A DNA stretch of 64,000 nt, taken from assembly GCF_002443255.2 (NCBI RefSeq), contig NW_019211456.1:12174229-12238228 (forward strand), in the 5' to 3' direction. Under the pieces are notes generated by a model. It saw nothing but the letters and a program-made list of their open reading frames with translations. It was not told where the DNA came from and searched no databases. Source of the stretch: Varroa destructor. Its lineage: Eukaryota; Arthropoda; Arachnida; Mesostigmata; Varroidae. A program made the translations under genes and the position numbers. Shown one piece after another: positions 49,048 to 61,392 of the stretch; within the stretch, counting starts at the first letter, position 1, and the number at the start of each line of letters is the position of its first letter.

Positions 49048-50235
49048 GTAGGATATCAATCGACCTTTTGCTCTAATACGAGCTTTAGACGGTCTTCATT
49101 GTAGAAAAAAAATGCGGTAATTAGGATGGGTAAAAAGAGGGAGATAATGAAATGCTTCTTGCTTTATGGTGGCCTTGACGGTTGCCTGAGGCCATGATAA
49201 TAGTTTACTCGAATAATCGGGCGTTTTAATATATTTGCTTTATTAAAGCGACAGAAAACAATAAAGTTGTATTTCGGTTCTATTTCTTTATTATCTACTA
49301 TCTACGTCACCACAGCATTATACACGACCATCAATAATAGCAGTATTGTCTATAAGCTTTGATGTATATCTTGAATAGAGTTTTGGAGGTTTGATATGTT
49401 GCACAACTTTTCACAAAAAATTCCTAAAAACAGACGTCCAGAATATTGTGTATCTTTACACTTTTGTAACCTTTATTTACTGAAAAGCATGTGTGCCGGA
49501 AATCTATAATTTTCCATGTGTTATTATTACAAGACCAATTGGTTCTAGATGTTCACTCACTTATAGTTTAAGCCAGTTAACTCAATTGTTACAGCCATGC
49601 CATTTGGGTATAATAGTGAGAATGAAAACAAAAGCTTATATTGTATACAGAAGATATTGCCCCCAGCTAGCAAGCAATGGGCAAACTAGAACTTTCATTT
49701 TCGGTTTCCGTTTCACAAGCCGTTCGCAAATAATCCTATTCTTAGGAACGTAAAATTAATGAGGCAGAAACCACACATCCTGCCATAATGATTGTTTTTT
49801 CTGTAAGAAAGACCATTACATCCCTTCTTTATGGGCGTCCATGTTTGCTTACCGTGGAGACCTATTTTGATTGCGAAGTGCATGCTTTTTACGCTGATCA
49901 AACGTAATGAAGTAGTAAACCTAAATCAAAAACTGACTGATTGATTTCTATTAAAGTCCCACCTATAGAATATCTTATAGTTTGTGTGAATAAAAAAGGT
50001 TGAAAAAATTGTAGGAAAAATCATAACTCCTTAGCCTATCTTTTTCGCGTAAAAATAGTCTTCTCGAAATAGCCATTAGAAAAAGAAACTTTCGGTAGTA
50101 CGCTAAATTGTCTAGTTAGGTGTTTGCATCTATAAAAGAATATCTAACTAACTGTGATAGAGTACATATATATAAAATGTATTAATTTTGGGCATAATTT
50201 TGACAACGAATATGGTCAACAAATTTATTTTACAG
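49048..50235. other. Intergenic, or intron of the candidate gene
   Basis: AT-rich. An 86-codon + frame at 49493-49753 is not recognised. Confidence 0.5.
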
Positions 50236-50320
50236 TGAATCTAGCGAAGTGCTTTTCATAAGGTTCTTTGTCGTTGTGAAATGGCGCCGGGCATATGACA
50301 ACGAGGGCAACATAAACGCA
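50236..50320 (+). CDS. Possible middle exon of an unrecognised gene
   Basis: Good acceptor AATTTATTTTACAG; one leading base, then ESSEVLFIRFFVVVKWRR and AYDNEGNINA. It ends in phase 0 before a weak donor GTGTAA, and without splicing the frame stops at TAA (50324). The following 74-base intron has a TTACTAAT branch-like site near its acceptor. About 40% of codons begin with G. Confidence 0.25.
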
Positions 50321-50394
50321 GTGTAATGGTTGTATACAGCGCAGAGAAAGTGACTTGACAACGCGCCTTTTTAGCTTACTAATGCCGAGGTTAG

Positions 50395-50697
50395 ACTAGT
50401 CGATTCCATTTTTGTGTTGATAATGAGATGACAGGAGTTCTCGTTAATGCTCGAAAAGACAAGGCCAAAAGAGTAGACCAGCGAATCCGAATGAAGGAGG
50501 ATTGGCCGGTTGACCAACACATAGTTAAGGCCCAAAGGTTTCTACAAAGAAGGCATGGTTTGGGACAGGCCGAAAGTGCACGGGACACATTTGTGGAACA
50601 TCTCAAAATAAAACTATACGAACTTGACCAACCGGAGGAAACAGTCTTAGGACTGTTCCTCAACCACAAGTGCAAGAACCGTGAAACTTCTAAATAG
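50395..50697 (+). CDS. Candidate terminal exon, unrecognised hydrophilic protein
   Basis: 100 codons from the acceptor at 50394 to TAG (50695-50697); an internal ATG at 50428 would give 89 residues on its own. The product is charged and looks helical (NARKDKAKRVDQRIRMKEDW, then FLQRRHGLGQAESARD, then EHLKIKLYELDQPEETVLGL). By hand count only about one codon in ten begins with T and about a third with G, the clearest coding signal outside LGR1. The overlapping 121-codon frame on the - strand is Ser/Leu-rich and looks like its shadow. ATTAAA at 50774-50779 is a possible polyadenylation signal. No family recognised. Confidence 0.4.
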   Translation, partial: TSRFHFCVDNEMTGVLVNARKDKAKRVDQRIRMKEDWPVDQHIVKAQRFLQRRHGLGQAESARDTFVEHLKIKLYELDQPEETVLGLFLNHKCKNRETSK

Positions 50698-50773
50698 TCC
50701 AAGCGCACTAAGCTGGCGCTATCAGAAATTGAAACTACAGCCATCAAATAATACATTTTCAGCTAAATTTTAA

Positions 50774-50779
50774 ATTAAA
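50774..50779 (+). terminator. Possible ATTAAA polyadenylation signal
   Basis: The common variant of AATAAA, 77 bases after the stop of the candidate exon at 50395-50697. Confidence 0.25.
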
Positions 50780-50828
50780 CATCCATATATCAAATTCAAT
50801 ACTAACTTGAATAACATCACAGCACTAA

Positions 50829-50831
<3 letters not shown>

Positions 50832-50867
<36 letters not shown>
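50832..50867. repeat. (TA)18 microsatellite
   Basis: 36 bases of uninterrupted TA downstream of the candidate gene at 49-50.7 kb. Confidence 0.95.
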
Positions 50868-50869
<2 letters not shown>

Positions 50870-53800
50870 TAGATTGTTACTACGGAAATTGGAAATGCGG
50901 TGATTTTTGAATAATTAGGTTAGAACGATGATTTGATTGCAGATACTTTTGCCTATTTTTTATGCGCTTGTTCCACGCTCTAACAGCTTTTTGAACAGCC
51001 AAATGCCATCGCTCGCGTTTCCATATGTAATTTTTCTATCTATAGTTCCTCTATGAAAATCAGTTATTCTTTATAAAGCATGGGAAACACCACGATCTCA
51101 CGGACTTAAATCGGGAAATTAAATGGATTAGAGTCAACGTTGTGTATTCCTTTGTTTAATTCCGAATGTAATTGAGGAGGGCGATGAGATCTGGCATTGT
51201 TATCCAGTAATCTAAGTAACTGTGTGCTTTCGATTACCGTTCCAATTGTCCTTGAGCCCTATTTTCGACAAGTGTTTCACTGTAGTGTAAATGCCCCTCA
51301 GGTTTATTGCAATTAGTAATATTCCCTTCCATTCGAAACTACTTGGCACTGTCACCGAATCCGACATCTCTTTAGGGCGACACCATTCTTTCGCTCGGCC
51401 TTTCTCCGTCTGGTAGCGGAAATTAAATCATGCCTCGTCGCAGGCAGATTTTTTGTTAATTAAAGTTCCGTAAATTTTATTTAAAGTTACCACACCAACT
51501 GGCCTAGAATCAGTTCACAGGTTAATTAATTTTCGTATTTAGGGTTAACTCTGTAACACGTTGCAAGTAAGATGCCCGTTTAGGTCAACATAACCCTTAA
51601 ACTCTAAGCTCTTCCTCTGTGGAAAACCCTTTTGATTGTGGCAATACGTTTTTCTTTTTTGGGTTCCGATATGTTCTTAGTTTCATCAATTTCCATTTCC
51701 TCAAACGTTTGCTTGATTTCCATACTGTATCTTCATTTAAAGCTCTCTGGCCTAATGGCTTTGCCAATCTCCGCGAATTTTGACTGTTGAGCGTTAGTTT
51801 TCAAACTAAAAGCGATGTTTTTCCTTTCAAACTTAGTTCTCCTAGAGTAAACTCGTTTTCACTCGGAAGTTTTTAGAAGACTGGCGTATTTAAAATTTGT
51901 TCAATTTCAAAGTCCGTATGATTCTCTTATAGCACTTTAATATACTTGTTTTTTTTTACCAGTATTTCATAAACAACTTAAAGGGAAGCATGTTAAACAC
52001 ACTTGTGTCTCTGTTTAATTATTAAAATGATTCGAGTATGTGACTAATCACCAGGAAGTAGTTTCTATTGTTATATTTATACCTAATACAATCTGAGAGA
52101 GTAACGTCATTGCCTTTATAGCTGCTGATCACAACAAACAATTACACGCAAGACGAGATCTTACTTGCTCGCCCGGTGTCATGGTTAATAGTCGACCGGC
52201 CGGCGAGCTACACAGAAACGCCCTAAGTGTAAAAGTAAATGGCAGAGAACAACGACCCTCCACTGCATACTTATTGAAGATAATATTAGAGGTAACGGAC
52301 GTAAACGTTGAAACATGGAGGGATGAGATCAGAGGATTTGGATAACTATTAGTTACGTTTTAAGTAAATAAGTTGAACAATGGCCATACGAATAACGAAA
52401 TCCTTGGTGCGAGAGAAATCCTGGATTCTCTTTGTTACAAAATAATGGGTATCTGGGTGAAGCGGAAAGGCATAAAGCTTTATATACAGGCTGGATAAGC
52501 TTAAATTTAATAATGTCACGTGTCAATGACGCGTCGCTTTCGGCCAAGCTCTCTGCCTGTTCCTCAAATGGAAAAGGTCATTTTAAAAATGAAATTTTCC
52601 AACCGCTGCAGCCGACAATATTGTAAAGAACCTCAAATCAAATGAAACCTTAATGCATTTTTTTTAATATTAAAGACTGCAGTTGTATAAAAGTTGTAAA
52701 ATAAAATTGAAAAATATCTGTTAAGTCACCATCGTAGTTAATCATGTTGACCAAAAGAAAAGGTCGAATTATAAAAACCAGACAATTTGGCTTTATGTTC
52801 GGCTCGTGTACCAAAAATGCTATGCTAAAGGTCAGAACTTCCTGGTAAAGTATATTCACGGTAGCTATGTCTCTAGAGCTTATATAAGGTAGCTTTTCAT
52901 AATGGGATCTTCCAGCGTTTGTGCCGAGTAAGTCTAATGTTCTGTAAGCTTAGAGAAACAAGAAACATACGGTCAAATTGAAGCGAAAAAAGCGGTGTCA
53001 TAAATACTGACTGCGGCGTCCCCGGGAAGCGCTTAGGCACAACGCTTTGAGGTATATGTGCTTCCCGTCAAATGATTCAGTTTGCGGATGACGTTCGTGC
53101 TTCTGAAGCGTCGCGTGTGCAATTACTCAAAACCATTTAAAGCTAGGGGGACAAGTAGCTTTTAGATGGAACGCAAAAATGATTAAAATAGACTTCTGCA
53201 AAACGCAGAGATGTATTGTGCTTGTCTATGAAATCGCATGTCTGTACCGCTACACCTATGGCACGTAGATCTGATACTAATCTCAAATTGTTCTTAACTT
53301 GGTAACTCGCTAGATAATGTTGCATATAGCTTGTCCTGGTATAGAAGTACCTGACAGTTTCGGCTATTCTAGAATAACTTTCCAACAAAACGTAATAATC
53401 GAACATCTACAAGGCTATCCGAATACTATTCGCATGAGTTTTCAGATGTACCTATAGTCTTCCTTTCTTTGATCAGGGCTAAAATGTTGAATATTACATA
53501 ACGAAGTAGTCTACCTCCGACCACATAGCTTGCGTTCTATGATTCTTCGTGACAAAGATGGGTCCTAAATGTGTTTGATAAAGGTAAGACAGAAAGTATC
53601 GCAAACCCATAAGATGATAAGAAAATACTAGATTACTATAACATCTTCACATAACGTTTGCCCTTTTGAGCTGAAGTGCAACAATTACTTTAAGCTATAC
53701 TTAACTAAAACCGGAATATCATGGTCTATGAATAATATATTAAACATTTTTCGCTTTGGTTAAAAATGATTTAAGGTAGCACGTAGTCTAGTTTAAATGT

Positions 53801-54910
53801 GTAATCAATATATATGCAATTATGGGTTTATTTCCATAGAGACACCCGGCAGTATTGGATTCAATCGGCAACTATTATCGGTCAGCAATTAAATAGATCT
53901 GGGGGGCGGTATGGTTTACATAGTTAATGCGCATGTCTAAGTGGGGTGTCATAGCAACTACAAACAAGCAAGGGGCATGCGATGCGTCAGACGTCAGTGT
54001 TGGCGAAAGAAAACAACTAGTAGTGGATTATAAACATCAGGAATTGTAAACACCAGAATAATCATACATAGGACTATGTGAAAATTAAAAAAAAATGCTA
54101 TCTACATGGTTACCATATCGTAGGTCTGTTGAGGAAGCCACAGATAAGCACAACAAGGCAGCAATAATATGCTGCCCGCGCCTATTTTATATATAAATCC
54201 ATATAGGAATAATCATGTGGATCTTTTTGCGTACCTGCAGTTTACATCTGCCATAATGATTCAATATTTGATTTAACTGTTCTTATCTCCTACGAAGACA
54301 GGCACTGGCCTCAAGCTTTTCGATCCCTTAAGGGGTCTTTTTGCTATGTTTCATATTGGTTGAACCAACTGTTGCCCTGTGGCCGGAAAATCCTTTAAAA
54401 AATAATCCCACTTTGTTTTTGGTGTAATATTAATAAGGGCGCAATAGGTGCGATATTATGTAACGAGTTTATGTTTACGGATACGACAGGCGTCCCTGTC
54501 AACGTAAAGTTTTTCCATCGTTAATACTTATTTAGATATAATATGATGTGTACCCTAATAGCCGTAATATGACGGAGCTGATAAGACCACAACGAATCCT
54601 TTGGTGGGTACGTGTTGTTCATATAAAGGAATGCATACATTTACAGCACCCCGCTGTGAAACAGCAACGAAGGTAACACGTTCCAATAACGCAACCTCCG
54701 TGCACAAATAATATATGAGGTAATTAGATTAAGTAAAGAGAGAACCCAATGAAAAATTTTCAGTTTAGATAGACAGCTTACGAGTAGTCCTACAGCTGGC
54801 CTAGAACGGAAGATCATTATATGTCTGTGCATAACAATACAATGCTCACGTGAAATATCTTGAAAACAAAACTTTGAAGAAAACTACCTCGGAATAATAG
54901 TTATTATGTT
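50868..54910. other. Intergenic, 4 kb, no gene supported
   Basis: AT-rich with only short frames (up to 87 codons). No repeat copy or splice-consistent exon found. Confidence 0.6.
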
Positions 54911-54921
54911 ATATATATATG

Positions 54922-54953
<32 letters not shown>
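54911..54953. repeat. (TA)n microsatellite with a TATG interruption
   Basis: TA dinucleotides broken once by GTATG, 43 bases. Confidence 0.92.
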
Positions 54954-54957
<4 letters not shown>

Positions 54958-55029
54958 TGTTTTTATGACCCTGATAATATATACTATTCAAAATAGTTCA
55001 CTAAGTTCGGAAGTGACTTGTCTATGTAA

Positions 55030-55056
55030 TCATCATCAGAAGATGATGATGATGAC
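55030..55056. repeat. GAT array forming a hairpin
   Basis: TCATCATC followed by AGAA and four GAT units plus GAC: a triplet array that can pair with the upstream ATC units. Confidence 0.8.
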
Positions 55057-55112
55057 GAGTAATATCGGTGTATCATATTCTATATAAATAATAATTAGGC
55101 ACATCGAAAGTG

Positions 55113-55265
55113 TTTATAATGGTAACGTGTTTGCTTATTACATTGAGGGACACGTAGTGGTCTGGGTTCGAATCCGGAGGTAGAAATTTCGCTCCGCGCT
55201 ATGTGTTACCCGTCGTTATGCAATGCTTAATTACTTAAGTACCGGACGTAAAACTCGAAATATAT
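55113..55265 (+). mobile_element. tRNA-derived SINE-like copy 4 (best preserved)
   Basis: A-box-like GGTAACGTGTTTGCT at 55121 and a perfect B-box GGTTCGAATCC at 55165, 44 bases apart as in tRNA genes. The bases around the B-box (TCTGG/CCGGA) can still pair as a T-arm. ACCGGACGTAAAACTCGAAATA lies 75 bases after the B-box. It shares GACACGTRGTRGTCTRGG with copy 2 and GGTAACGTRTT with copy 5. It cannot be a functional tRNA because no acceptor stem closes. Confidence 0.7.
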
Positions 55266-58200
55266 ATAGACGTATAATAGGTGGATTAAATTGTCAATTT
55301 ATCACAGAGAGGATTATTTTGATTCCCTTAACAACCCCAAGTACTACATTCGTAGAGTTTCGGTCCGATTTTTCTTAATAGGTCTCTTTCAGTGGTATTT
55401 ACTGCATATTACCCCAGTCGATCAGATTCAATGCACGTCGGCAATTTCGGCTTTGCAAACAACCAATGACACCGCATTGATGTGATGAGGTAAGCGTCTG
55501 CATGGCATTCATTGTATTAGGGCAGACTATAGCAGAAATGGTGCAATCTAAAAGAACCACGTATCCGCAGAGACTGATTATTGTCGAAGGAACAGAGGTA
55601 GCTGGATAGATTGGATTCAGCCTATAACAGAATGCTACATTGGTTTGAAAGAAGGTAGTGTGATGCCTTTCGCAAAAAGTGGATTCATCACTTTGCAATT
55701 GAAGCATCCATATTCGAATGGCCCAAACGAACAATGCGACCAAGCTATAATTTACCTGAAAAGCAACTAGACCCGCGTACATAGTAACCATATATGACCT
55801 CATCATTGGAATGAACTAGTATCCAAGTTGTATTACCTTGCATACGTTAGTTCAAAAGCGTTTGATTTTCTGCTGCCTTTTAAAAGATACGGATAATTCG
55901 AAATATCTTTTATTTAATAGATAAATGGGTGGCAATCTAAAGCATATCGCCTCATGGGGCCAAATGGTAGGTTTCTAAAGAAACTATCTAAAACTTTGCT
56001 ACTTCAAAGCTATTAGGTTATTCTTCGGCTTTTTTCAGTTGATTTCTTTTATTGTGTAGTTATTCTAATCAATAAACAGCTAGGCAGAATCATGGAGGTG
56101 AGGCCATGTTTCTTCCGTTACAAATACTTCCGCTTATCTGTGAAAAAGTAATAGTAATAGTAACATTTAATCGAATGTTGGCCGTAGTTTTGCGGCCATT
56201 GTACCTTGCGAACATGACTCACCTTTTAACCTTTAGGCTACAACTGGGTGCGTTATCTTGGGTCATCACTGGTTTCAATTTCAGCGCTAACAAAAGGTTA
56301 TTATCGTATATAAGTACCAAAGCATTTTACAAATAGGTTGGAGAAACCCCAAATAAGTCGGGCGAAACCAACCTCGATTAAAACTTCCCCTGAAATCATG
56401 CTATACGGAAAGGGTAATTTTGAGGTCCTACTCAAAACTTTATCATTTCGAACACGAGACCCTATTGGATCGTTTCCAACGTTGACAGACATGCACATTA
56501 CGGTAGACTCTTTGCTGCACTGGACTAACCGCGTTGTATAGCTAGAAAAGCTAGATCAGTATTAGCACAGGTGTTAATATATTGCATCCCTAACTTTTCC
56601 CATTTTCTCTTCATCCATGCCCTCCTTCGTTTCTTATTTAATCGGTAAAACAGCCGGATCGTTGCGGCCGATGTCCAATCTCAGAGAGAAAACAACGAGT
56701 GCGCCGCAGCCAGAAGCCTTTCTAAATGTCCAATTTTCGCTCTTCGATCTTCTAACAAAAGCTGGGGATAATTGATTGCTGTCTGATAAATGGCTTCCCG
56801 AAGACTCTTTTAGACCATAGCACAGTGGTGCGTGGATGAAGTGAAGTGATTTGCTGTGAGTATGAAGGCGGTTTTCGAAAGAACAAGGATCGGATGCCTC
56901 TGCCTGATGTATGATTATGACGTATCGTCTTTACTTTATTCCGTAGCTGAAAAAGGACACTGCGAGCAAATAGTTGAAATAATAATTGTTATTAAAAAAG
57001 GAAAAACGATTATAAACTGATTGCAATGGCGAAAAGGAAGAGAAGTTTTTGTAATATTGTAATGCGTTAAGCTTCATCATGTAGCTTACTTCATAAACAA
57101 TCAGGAAATTGTGATCATTAGCAGGGATTTTGTACGCTTGTTTTCGGTACATCTTCTGTCTCAGTGATAACCTCTTGTAAGACATATGGCCAGTCTTTCA
57201 AGCTTTGTGTCGTGTACCAGGTTGGAGCTCGGGACCCGATCGAATATGATTTAGATAATAAGCCACGATTTTCTGCAGCTTACTACTTTACGCTGAAAGA
57301 TTTACAATAGTATGGTTCATTACAATCGTCTTCCTAGTTATCGGCATTTACTTAGCCAGTTCAGCTATTTTCTTTGTCTATCCGCAAAGGTTCGGTAAAG
57401 TCGATTTCTATGGCGTATGTCCCTTTCTACCAGCACTCTCTCACACTTAGCATTTCCCGTATGCGTTAGCTTATGGGACCCGTGCCTAGATCGCGCAGTA
57501 CTTTATTAAATGCAGTCGTTCGCTTCTTTTTTTTTACGTCAGTCATCGTCGTCGAGTTTGTATAAACGAAGCCATTCTCCCCTCTTGTTAGGCGCCTCGG
57601 TTAGTTTCACTTGGACGAATCCTTCAAACACGTCCAAAAACCAAGCCATGGTCTGCCCACAATAATCTATAAACCTTTTCTTTTTGGAAGCCTTGTTACT
57701 AACAAACCTTTGCGCTATAGACGGGAAAGATTCGTTGTTTATGACTGTACTAGTTTACCTCTAATGCGCAGCCTGACAAAAAGAACCGGACTATTCCGTA
57801 TCGATCTTCCTTCTAGCCCGGAAAGATGTTGTCGTCGCCGGCTGTCGAATCAGGGTTATTTCCACCCTCGAGGCCAAACTTACGTTCTCTGTCGTATTAG
57901 GTGCCACAGTTCGTAGATGCCATCACACGCAGCCGGATGGCATCCAACTTGAGAACATATTCGCTGAGCCGAGCGTGTTTCGATGTAGTAAGCAGGCCCT
58001 GTAATCACTCCGTCGCAAGCTATTTCGATCACCCCATAGAACACACTGGCGACAAGACCCTATTCCTTTGGGAATATCCAATTGACACCCGTATTTCGCC
58101 TCATTGACATGCAACGCGGAAAATGTCAAGGACACAGAATTGGCATTGAAATCAGCATAGCTCCAATTGACAGTTAAGGATACATTGTAGGATAACCACA

Positions 58201-59860
58201 AATATGGGTTTGCTGATATTACAGCTGCAAATATGGCGATCAGTTAGAAGCGCCACCCCGTTGTTCTCCAGCCTTCTCCGCTCAAAGATTTGTGTTTACC
58301 TTTTGAAACTAAGTAGCTAATTCGTCAGCGGACTACGCTAGTAATATCTAAATAACTGAATTGTAGAAATAACACAAAAAGCCAAGTTACACGCACCAAT
58401 AGTTCGATATAGGTTTGCAACATGCGGCACGAAGAAAATTCAAGTTGGTTTAATATATAACACAATTCGATTCTTCAACACAGGAATATCATGAATAATT
58501 TTAAACACAAACGATAGGTTTTTTTCTGAAGAACTTATTGTAGTTATTGCCATACTGCTATTGCAAGTTATGAAATATAGGCAACAATCGTATATTTTAG
58601 CGCTAGGGTAATGTCGCAAGTTCTGCAGAGTGTGTCACGCTTCCACGGCAAATCGCCGTAATAGACTCGGACGAGCGGTTTCACTGCCACGGTTAGTTAT
58701 TGAAATAGTGCGTACTAGGTAACATAATCAGTACTAATAGACTGCTCAGCTCTGAGTGTACTGAGATGTCGTCGGGCTGATAAATTTGCTTAAGTTTTAT
58801 AATCAACAAAGTTATGCCTATAGAAGCATGATTCCTGTTATCTATTGAATATACCATATTGCTTTTCCATACGTGCTGTAGTATGATAAGATTGCAGGTT
58901 AAAAAGCAATAACATACTTGGACAAAGGTTGTATAAGTTAATGTACATCGGTTAGTTCTACACTGGGTGGAACGTCTGCTTCAATGGTGTAATCATCAAT
59001 TTATGTTTATTAGCGGCAAACTAGTTGACTGTGGGATGTGGGCTATTGGCCCAATAGATTATTCTTTCGATAACATTTCAATATATAGCTCTTCTGCAGT
59101 CATTATTAGAGCTGGCTGAGTCACAACTGTCAATACCGTAGTCAGCTGACTTCGCAGAAGGATCTGTCTGGGTCGGAGTTGAACGAATGGCATCTATGAA
59201 CGAACGTATATGACTTAAACACTCTTATACAGCTGCACCAGTAGAGTGGATTCAATAGATCAAGACCTTGGCTGACCATTCATTGCCGAGCTGCTTAGGT
59301 CCTATATGTGAATATATTGTTCTATATGTCTGTAAGAATGAATACAAATTAATGCAAAGTTGCTATTTTTAGATTTACGGCTATATAGAAAGTGAGTATT
59401 GAAGAACAATAGCACCAGCAACAATACCCGAAGACACATCGATGTACATAGAGAATTAGCGATAGATCTTTTTGCTTTTACCGTCGCCTTTATTCTTTTG
59501 CATCATAAATAACTCGGTGCAAGCGTAATAGGTGTAGCTACAGGCCCGAGTTTTAACAACGCATAGTAGAATATGTGTACAGAATATAGGACCTGTTTTA
59601 TTTAGGTGGGTTACAATGAAATCGTAAATGTGTCTGCCTATCTAGTAATAAGCTAAGTATAACGCAAGAAGGTGAATTACTTATGTGTTAGATAACGAAC
59701 TATTATGGGATAAGGATATATATATATTAAACGTTCCAAAATCACTTTAGATGATTTCACCTTCAGTTCTTTCAAATAAAATCAATATTCAATTTAAACA
59801 ATCTTCCGCCTTCAACAGATGTTCGAAAAAATCAATCCGCTGCCGATAACGGTAGCTATT
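55266..59860. other. Intergenic, 4.6 kb, no gene supported
   Basis: Contains a 135-codon - frame (55399-55806) and a 76-codon + frame (56106-56336), both hydrophobic but not recognised, and a GC-richer block at 57350-58130 with frames on both strands up to 101 codons. No domain recognised. Confidence 0.5.
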
Positions 59861-59917
59861 GATTGACAAAGTTTCGCAAACATTCTGTTTAATATTGTCG
59901 CGCGTCCTTTGTCAATC
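59861..59917. repeat. Inverted repeat, 11-base arms
   Basis: GATTGACAAAG (59861-59871) and CTTTGTCAATC (59907-59917) are exact reverse complements 35 bases apart. Transcribed, this would be a hairpin with a large loop. Confidence 0.75.
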
Positions 59918-60811
59918 GCGGTTTTTTCCTTCAATATCGTCAATTCGTTGACGTGGACCTCATCGTTGGATCTGCTCTTTAAGTCCATTGGCGTCGAGTG
60001 TGAAGAATAGGCTGGGTATTCTATGAGATTTGTCCGACCAGTTAATTTGCTTAGAAAACTCTAATTGAGATGCGCTCTTCTACTCCGGTTATGGTGCGCC
60101 GGTGTTCAGTCCTTCGGAACTGTGAAAATTGTACCGGGTACAAAATGAAACATCGTAAAGTAGTGAGCTCAACTACTTTGCTGTGTTTCCCCGTAAAAAA
60201 AAATCCCGTTAATCTTTCGCCTGAAATACCTCACCGCATTCTAACTCATGGTATGTTTACACGATGTTTTTACGCAACATACGGACAGTGTGTTCGGACG
60301 GAAGTCACAGTTGTTAAATCACGGAGTGAACTTCCGCCCTTTAATTAATCTTACCCGAATGGCTTTAGGTAAGTCTTTTTATCATTCGCAAATTGTTTTC
60401 ATTCGGCCTGAATCATCTCGATTGATCATATGTTTAATTGTTGGATATTTATTTTCTATTACGAAATTCCAGAATGCACCCTGCTGATTCTGAGCTCACG
60501 ACTTGATTGTCTTATGGATCTTTGGATTGTTTTGTCACAGCTTTCCTTGGCAGATGACGCTTTCTTATGTTTTTGGTATCAATATTCTATATTTCGTCCG
60601 ATGAATTAATTATAAGTTGCGCAGAAGGATCCGCTTGAAAATTCTTGCGATATTGTCGTATTTTCACATTTCGATTTGTATCAAGAAGTAAATGTTCATC
60701 GTTTCTAATCTTCTCTAATTTATTATTTTCAATTATTTGCATTCTCTTTCATTATTTCAACGAAACAATCTAAAAGTTTTGATCCGTTGAAAGTTTATAC
60801 AAGTATTTTTG

Positions 60812-60814
<3 letters not shown>
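59918..60814. other. Intergenic, nothing supported
   Basis: AT-rich. A 92-codon + frame at 60070-60348 is not recognised. Confidence 0.55.

Positions 60815-60872
<58 letters not shown>
60815..60872. repeat. (TA)29 microsatellite, longest in window
   Basis: 58 bases of uninterrupted TA. Confidence 0.97.
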
Positions 60873-60873
<1 letters not shown>

Positions 60874-61239
60874 CTCTATGTAATAGAAAATTACCTTTTT
60901 AAAACATATTAGTATATCAAAATAATTGTATTTTCTATATTTTCAAAAGTTTTCCCATTGTACAGTATGGTAGTGCAATTCAATCCCTCTGTGCCTCCTT
61001 GATATCTCCGATCCAACACCATTAAACCCAACGAGTATGTAGGCGTCATCAACAACCGTGCGCTAAAGCTTTCCTCTAGTAGTTTCGCACGATCCACATT
61101 TATTGACCTAGGAAATATCAACTGATATCTCTTGATAATGGGTCGATGACCCAACATGCCATCTGTTCTTCTGTAAAGACGGGTCCCTCTATTACGAGCT
61201 ATTACATGACGCAGACTAATACCAGAGTACCAGCCCTGT

Positions 61240-61392
61240 GACTGGAGTGGGTAACGTATTCGGCTGCCAATTTAAAGGTACGTAATGGTATAGGTTCAAA
61301 TACAGATGACGAGACGCTTCGTTTCATGCAGAAAGTCAGTCAAATTCCAAATGGTGGTGCCTAAATACAAAACGTAAAGTACAAAATGATAG
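61240..61392 (+). mobile_element. tRNA-derived SINE-like copy 5
   Basis: GGTAACGTATTCGGCT at 61250 (A-box-like) and GGTTCAAATAC at 61292 (B-box), 42 bases apart. Then GAGACGCTTCGTTTCATGCAG, matching GACGCACTTCGTTTTGCATG of copy 2, and AAACGTAAAGTACAAAATGA about 75 bases after the B-box, matching the tail of copy 4. Confidence 0.6.

Noticed and set aside
50391..50756. 121-codon - strand frame
   Set aside because: Ser/Leu/Arg-rich antisense shadow of the better + strand frame at 50395-50697.
55399..55806. 135-codon hydrophobic - strand frame, considered as a gustatory-receptor end
   Set aside because: No receptor signature seen, no phase-compatible partner exon, and the length is near chance expectation.
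56106..56336. Frame resembling TM3-loop-TM4 of a class A GPCR (FNRMLAVVLRPLYLANMTH)
   Set aside because: The DRY-type motif is replaced by NRM, and no adjacent TM1-2 or TM5-7 coding sequence is present.
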